64,000 bases of DNA from Paraphaeosphaeria minitans (lineage: Eukaryota; Ascomycota; Dothideomycetes; Pleosporales; Didymosphaeriaceae): the NCBI GenBank assembly GCA_015832175.1, contig WJXW01000008.1, positions 1,302,001 to 1,366,000 of the forward strand. The letters run 5' to 3'. Under the pieces are notes generated by a model. That model was given only the letters and a program-made list of their open reading frames with translations, was not told the origin of the DNA and did no database searches. Shown piece after piece: positions 59,528 through 64,000 of the stretch. Position 1 is the first letter of the stretch, and every line of letters starts with the position of its first letter. Made by a program: the position numbers and the translations under genes.

Positions 59528-60904
59528 ATGCCTTCCTCACAATGCCGATAAGGCTGAGTGTGGGATACAAGTACTACTGGAACGCCGCTGGGCTCGGCCT
59601 TGACTTGAATCTGGTTTAGCGGAGGTTGATGCTGCCGTAAAGGTACATATCTTAGTCCGGCTTTCCCCACAGCAGTAGCCACAGGATCAAAGATTCTTCG
59701 CCCGCTTGTTCATCTTCACGAAGTCAGGCCATACGTTTGCTCGTATATGTGGGGGTTGCACAGTAACATCAGGACCGGCGATCTCGTTGCGTGAATTGAT
59801 TTGAGAAACACTAATTAAGAAGCGTGATACGATTCCAATCAACTCTTTTTCAAGTTTCCGTGGTCTTTCAACTGGCTTTTGATACACCTATGATAAAATC
59901 GCTGATCTTCGTCGGGACCACTCGACTCCAGGAGATGGGACTCAATCATTTGACGACGCATCACAACGAGTTGATCGCTCCAGTGCTAAATCTTCTCCCA
60001 ATCTCAGTTATGCCGGGGAACGCTTCGGTTGGAGGGTGAGGGACCAGAGTTCCTTTACAAGCCACAATGAATTCCTTGGTGAGGCTCGTCCCATCTTCTT
60101 GGTGTTTATGCGCAGCCACGAGAAGCTGTATATCGTAAGTTACAGTCCACTATCTTTACCGATTCTCTCCTTACAGCAACTTCTCGAAAAATACAGCCAG
60201 ACAGATGCACGGATGTAGCGTAACATGCTTAGTGACGCGGTGGAGCTAGCCGCGAGTTCAACGACGCTGCCAGCCTAAATTGACCCATTCGAAGATCCCT
60301 GACAGACCACTCCAGCCCCATCTCCCGCTCGACACGCAAGTAGACTGAAACTTTGCGAGGATGAACTGCCTTCTTGCGAGCCCTGCAGCCACAACTAAGC
60401 ACATGTTTCATTCTGATTACAACATTCCATCAACCATAGATCACATCAAACATAGATCAGGACACAACTCTAAGATCACATGCCAAGTCCTGCATCGTTT
60501 CCTATTCGGCCAAGGACACAGCAGCAATAAAATTGCTATCTCCGTCACTTTCTAGGTTACCGCGGGGATTAGCTTATGCAGGGAACAATGGCCTGCTTCA
60601 CTTACCTTGCAATTCCATGGTCGGGCAGCTGGAATAGGATTCCGATATAGGCCAGTCCCGATAGTAAGAGCAGCTGGACGATTTATAATCCCCTGCTACA
60701 GTGCAGACTGCGAAAACTACGTTCTCTTGCGCTTATGTCTAACGGGGACAAAGAGGATAGGACCGCAAATCTACTCCCTTTACTAAATCTGCTTACACTA
60801 GCTTAAGCTTCTTAAGTTACAGCAAGTTCTCTCTATATAGATAGAACTACACTTGCTAATTATTATGTAGGCAATATAGAAGGGTTTCCGCAATTTCTTT
60901 ACTA
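59528..60904. other. Intergenic, no gene recognised
   Basis: Short frames only. AT-rich towards 60800-60900. Confidence 0.4.
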
Positions 60905-61603
60905 AAGGGACACTAGAAGAATGCCTTAAGCTAATACTAGAAAACCACGAACTACATGCCCAGAGTTCGTGGAAGGGTGTGGAAGAATGCCTCGAGCTGA
61001 TACCAGAAAACCAGCGACTACATGCCCAGACTTCGCGAAAGGGTGTGGAAGAATGCCTCGAGTTGAGCAAGACGCCGGACAATTTCAATCTGGTGATTGT
61101 TAATACCATCGACACTGCCATGAAGCTTCTTCGTGAACAGGCGTATAGACGTTAGCAAAGTCCAATTTGTGGAGCAAGGAGAAAAGCAACTCAGCATTTA
61201 CAATGCGTACAACCCCCCAAGGTACACAGCCCACCAGAGCGTCCTCCCATACGTTCGCGAATCACTTGACAAACACGACGGTGACGAGCTCATTTTGGGC
61301 GACTTCAACCTACACCATCCGCTCTGGGGAGGCCCAGACCTGCAGACCGTAGAACCAGAAGCAGAGGATCTGATCACGATCATAGAGGAGTCCGCCCTAT
61401 ACGCAACATTAAGCCCTGGCATGATAACCTACAAAGAGAGACACTTACAAAGCTCCATCGACTTATGTCTTGTAACAGCAGGGCCTGTTAAGATGAAAAC
61501 GCTTTGTGATCTTTATGCTTTAATTAACTGTATCAATGCCATCGACATCATCGATACGGACCTCAATCACTTCGCATCGCAGTGCCAATCATTGCGACGT
61601 TGA
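60905..61603 (+). pseudogene. LINE endonuclease-domain fragment with an upstream 66-bp repeat
   Basis: From 61127 a frame reads SFFVNRRIDVSKVQFVEQGE, LSIYNAYNPP, DELILGDFNLHHPLWGGPD, EESALYATLSPGMITYKER and LQSSIDLCLVT. These are the motifs of a Tad/I-type LINE APE endonuclease (catalytic Asp/Asn in GDFN). The domain's last motif (normally SDH) is altered to TDLNHFAS and the frame stops at 61601-61603, so no RT follows. Upstream, in a different phase, 22-residue tandem repeats (EECLELIPENQRLHAQTSRK, with variants) end at 61140. It is a small LINE scrap joined to a repeat-bearing coding relic. Confidence 0.75.
60919..61071 (+). repeat. 66-bp tandem repeat, 2.3 units
   Basis: Units at 60919-60984 and 60985-61050 and a partial at 61051-61071 are about 88% identical and in frame (22 residues). 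The flanking frame is open across them, so they may encode a helical repeat in a former protein. Confidence 0.85.
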
Positions 61604-61721
61604 GCATGTCATAATGGGGCACAGGTCTCTCGGCGAATGCGTATGCCCACCCGCTGGCGCCACGCAGGCCCTACAGTAGCCTAAGCTCTGTGCTGACGAA
61701 CCCCATGTCAAGTTCCCATCT

Positions 61722-61728
61722 TATATAA
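61722..61728 (+). promoter_or_regulatory. TATA box upstream of the 61883 gene
   Basis: TATATAA lies about 155 bases before the ATG at 61883, in an otherwise non-repetitive region. Confidence 0.45.
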
Positions 61729-61882
61729 AGCTAGTAACGCATCTCGTCTCACCTGCTGCCACCTTTGCTCTACACACTCTCCAAAAGAATACGTAGGATG
61801 TCAATTTACACCGATTGTGCTTGCATCTGCTAAGTGATCCAGTTCCCTGAGTCTTGAAGAACTCTTCATCACGCTACCCGTT

Positions 61883-62278
61883 ATGTCGGCCAACAAAGTT
61901 GGTAGTGACACCGTCGAGTCGGACGCACAACAACGCTGGAATTTCTATGCGATCGAATACAATGGAAGCTCCAAGAACACTCCATGGTCTGCTCCGGATA
62001 GCGTTGAATTATGTGATGGGATGAGATGGCCTGATGGAGGTGGTTGGTCTTGTTTTGTGCTGCTGAAATTCAAGTCAGCGGAAGATGAAACGGTGCCACT
62101 TGCGATGACGTGGAATGGTATCACTCCGAATGTGGTGAAGCCTGATGATCGAGGTGAATACACCTTTGTTAACTTCTGGAATGTCTATCTTGAAAGTTGT
62201 GGGCCAGCGCTGCATTCAGTGACTCGCTTTACATACGGTGGAGGAGTTCTTAATCAACTTTCCGTGGGTCTTAAATAA
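61883..62278 (+). CDS. Hypothetical protein (131 aa), apparently intact
   Basis: From ATG 61883 (context CGTTATG) a 131-codon frame runs to TAA 62276-62278. The product is soluble and beta-rich in appearance, with several Trp/Gly motifs (RWNFYAIEYNGSSKNTPWSA, GMRWPDGGGWSCFVLLKF, PLAMTWNGITPNVV, GEYTFVNFWNVYLESCG), and no signal peptide or membrane helix. The clean frame, TATA box and codon character argue for a live gene. I do not recognise the family. Confidence 0.6.
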   Translation: MSANKVGSDTVESDAQQRWNFYAIEYNGSSKNTPWSAPDSVELCDGMRWPDGGGWSCFVLLKFKSAEDETVPLAMTWNGITPNVVKPDDRGEYTFVNFWNVYLESCGPALHSVTRFTYGGGVLNQLSVGLK

Positions 62279-62896
62279 TCCTAGAAAACATGTAATTGGC
62301 TAAATATGCCTTTTCCGTAGTACGCTTCCACAACTCTTCGACTTAAACACGAAGGCTTCCAGACTATCCCGCGCACAGCTTATTTCCCGACCATGTTAGT
62401 TAACCACACGAATGGCGTACAGACAAGATCAGCCACGGAAGCTGAAAAGACAATCGGTTGCGTGTAGCGGGCTTGCACCAATGGTAATGCCATCAACTCC
62501 TTTGTATCGATAAGAAAATGATTCGAGAAACGAAAAGCTGATACCGAAGGTTCGTACGTGGGAACAGAAGGCGATTGTCCCACTGGAGCTGCCCCTATTG
62601 CAAAAGCGACCCTGCCATAACACGACCATATTTGCCCAGGAATCAACACGCCGGTTCACACAGCCATCTCGTTCCATTCCATCACTGCTGCTGACCAATC
62701 GTACACCTCTTCGTAGTCAAGGCCATACTTCCTCCCTGTTTCGGATTCCGCGGTCGGCACAGCAAATGCATGAGGGGCGTCCGCACGCTTCCGAATTGGA
62801 CATTCGCTTCACTGGCAGAACCCAACGCCTATCATTGAGTGGCCGAAAAATAGAAAAATTAGCTAGCCGCTGCCGAGGCAACAGGACGCCACCAGT
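62279..62896. other. Intergenic; possible decayed hydrolase tail
   Basis: No gene is firmly recognised. On the minus strand near 62790-62650 one reading (PHAFAVPTAESETGRKYGLD and then AAVMEWNEM) resembles the His-containing C-terminus of dienelactone-hydrolase-type proteins. Only this short piece is present. Confidence 0.3.
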
Positions 62897-64000
62897 TTAC
62901 GCGCGAATAGAGCTAACGTCAGATGTACGAGAAGACCTGACTTGCTGTAGCCGCTTCACGTCCATCGCAAGCCTGTGTGGTTCTTCCACTTCGGGGTATT
63001 CGCAGTCGAATGCATGAGGCATGCCTTTCGATATGTACAAAGAAACTCTAGTGTTTGGCCATCGACGGTGAATGAGCTGTTTGAATCTTTCAACACCTTC
63101 TAGCGGACAGTTTGTATCCGCATCTCCGTGTACGATATAGGTCGGAGGCCAAGTCGAAGGTATTGCGGGCAGCGTTTCGGAGGCGCGCTGCTCGAACACG
63201 TTATCCTTCGAATGATACACCAGGTTGAGCGCTTTCATTCTCCTTTCCCCCAGGCACTGCGCTACCTCTCTAGCATTAAACTCAAAAGGGAGCGAGGATT
63301 GCACCTCCGGAATGGGCAATTCCGAGCGCAAGCACATCTTTTCGAGGTACTCTCCTGGGCTGTAAGTTCCACAGATGATTCCCCAGAATGATCGCATGGT
63401 AGGGGGGCCTCCATTGAAGCTGACTTTGCAGCCAGTTGTGGTGATGGGGTAGATGCCCATATGGTCAGGAGGAAGCCGGCCCAGAACTTGCACACCTTGC
63501 AGTCTGCGATCAGCCGCCTCGATAAACATCTGTAGTCCCCATCCTCGGTGATCCATTTCTGATAGGGTGTGTTGTCCATACTTGTGGCCCGAAAGCCTTG
63601 TATAGACCTCTAGCATCGGCGATAGCAGTACGAGTGCGTCGATTTTGGTGTTGAGGCGTTCCGTGACAGACCTAATTGCGAGGAATGCCCCAGCGCTTGT
63701 TCCTGAACAGACCCATCGGTTCGACTCCGCGAAATCCATGTGGGGGAATGTCTTGACAAGCTCTCTTCTGATACTCCCATCCTCGATAATTTTGACAAGG
63801 TGAACCGCATATTCCGCAATTTGCTTTCCGTCGGCTTCGGGCATCAAAGGATATCTGGGATATACCAGTATCTGGTTCTCCAACGTTGCTTCCTTGAGTG
63901 AAACATTGCTCCAGACTGGACAATAAAATCCGCCAGTGATCTAGACATTTCAGTACGACGAACTGATATCGTAAGTGTTCAGCTTACCAGTCCTCCGCCA
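62897..64000 (-). CDS. Alpha/beta hydrolase (HGGG-type esterase/lipase), 5' incomplete
   Basis: On the minus strand the gene enters from the right edge: a short exon end (63988-64000), a 47-nt intron 63941-63987 (donor GTAAGC, acceptor TCTAG) and a long exon to TGA/TAA at 62897-62899. The splice makes GGGLITGGFYCPVW, the oxyanion-hole HGGG motif of alpha/beta-hydrolase_3 proteins (the His codon is split at the window edge). Then follow YPRYPLMPEADGKQ, the nucleophile elbow CSGTSAGAFLAIRSV (G-x-S-x-G), the acidic residue in YIVHGDADTNCPLEGVERF and the catalytic His in GMPHAFDCEYPEV. The triad is complete and no frame defect is seen. Substrate unknown; these enzymes hydrolyse small esters or acyl chains, often in secondary or detoxification metabolism. 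Confidence 0.85.

Noticed and set aside
1..64000. tRNA or rRNA genes
   Set aside because: I looked by eye for A/B-box type motifs (GGTTCGANTCC) and cloverleaf pairing and for rRNA-like blocks and found none convincing; a covariance-model scan would be decisive.

Overview
This window looks like a transposon-rich, gene-poor stretch of a filamentous ascomycete genome, most likely a Dothideomycete. The reasons are: an intact fungal delta-9 desaturase with a C-terminal cytochrome b5 domain; several short introns (46-55 nt, one of 110 nt) with GTAAGT-type donors and CTAAC/CTGAC branch sites; Tad/I-type LINEs with RNase H; pogo/Fot1 and copia elements; TTAGGG-type telomere motifs; and TpA-type transitions in repeats that resemble repeat-induced point mutation (RIP). 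The class-level assignment is inference.

Layout. 1-3894: 3' part of a LINE whose EN-RT-RNase H frame is open from the window edge, ending in an (AAACC)4 tail. 3.9-9.4 kb: mostly unrecognised, with two small disordered-protein genes (one spliced) and one arm of a decayed inverted duplication (8.07-8.68 kb, partner at 53.06-53.69 kb). 9.4-12.6 kb: two broken gene copies, a Reg1-type phosphatase regulator and a CE1 feruloyl esterase. 13.2-14.6 kb: the one clearly intact housekeeping gene, the desaturase. 14.7-20.8 kb: copia and Fot1/pogo relics and an interstitial telomere motif. 20.8-28.3 kb: a BTB-domain frame, an HMG-box-like relic, a mitochondrial-carrier tail and several small, apparently intact spliced genes of unknown function. 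28.5-32 kb: a 24-bp minisatellite, an unknown ORF and a large frame that joins a tyrosine-recombinase-like region to a RecQ helicase, as in fungal telomere-linked helicases. 32.2-38.3 kb: a spliced cysteine-rich secreted-protein gene, a nearly intact pogo-family transposon with perfect 51-bp inverted repeats nested in an older repeat, a kinase-like relic, and a telomere-repeat-flanked OrsD-type zinc-finger frame that resembles the missing N-terminus of the helicase protein. 38.3-45 kb: a full-length two-ORF LINE on the minus strand, joined head-to-tail to the 5' end of a second copy. 45-62.6 kb: decayed genes, a second RecQ fragment, tandem repeats, a GC-rich island, a nucleoside 2-deoxyribosyltransferase-like tail, a Cys-rich/F-box-like gene, a LINE endonuclease scrap and a small intact gene. 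62.9-64 kb: an alpha/beta hydrolase running off the right edge.

Functionally this is not an operon-like system. A few live genes sit among pseudogenes and mobile elements. The most interesting theme is telomere-associated: RecQ/recombinase-like, OrsD-like and telomere-motif pieces recur within about 20 kb, together with nested transposons, tandem repeats and duplicated blocks. This fits a subtelomeric or formerly subtelomeric region. All gene models were derived by reading the sequence, and the splice sites are predictions.
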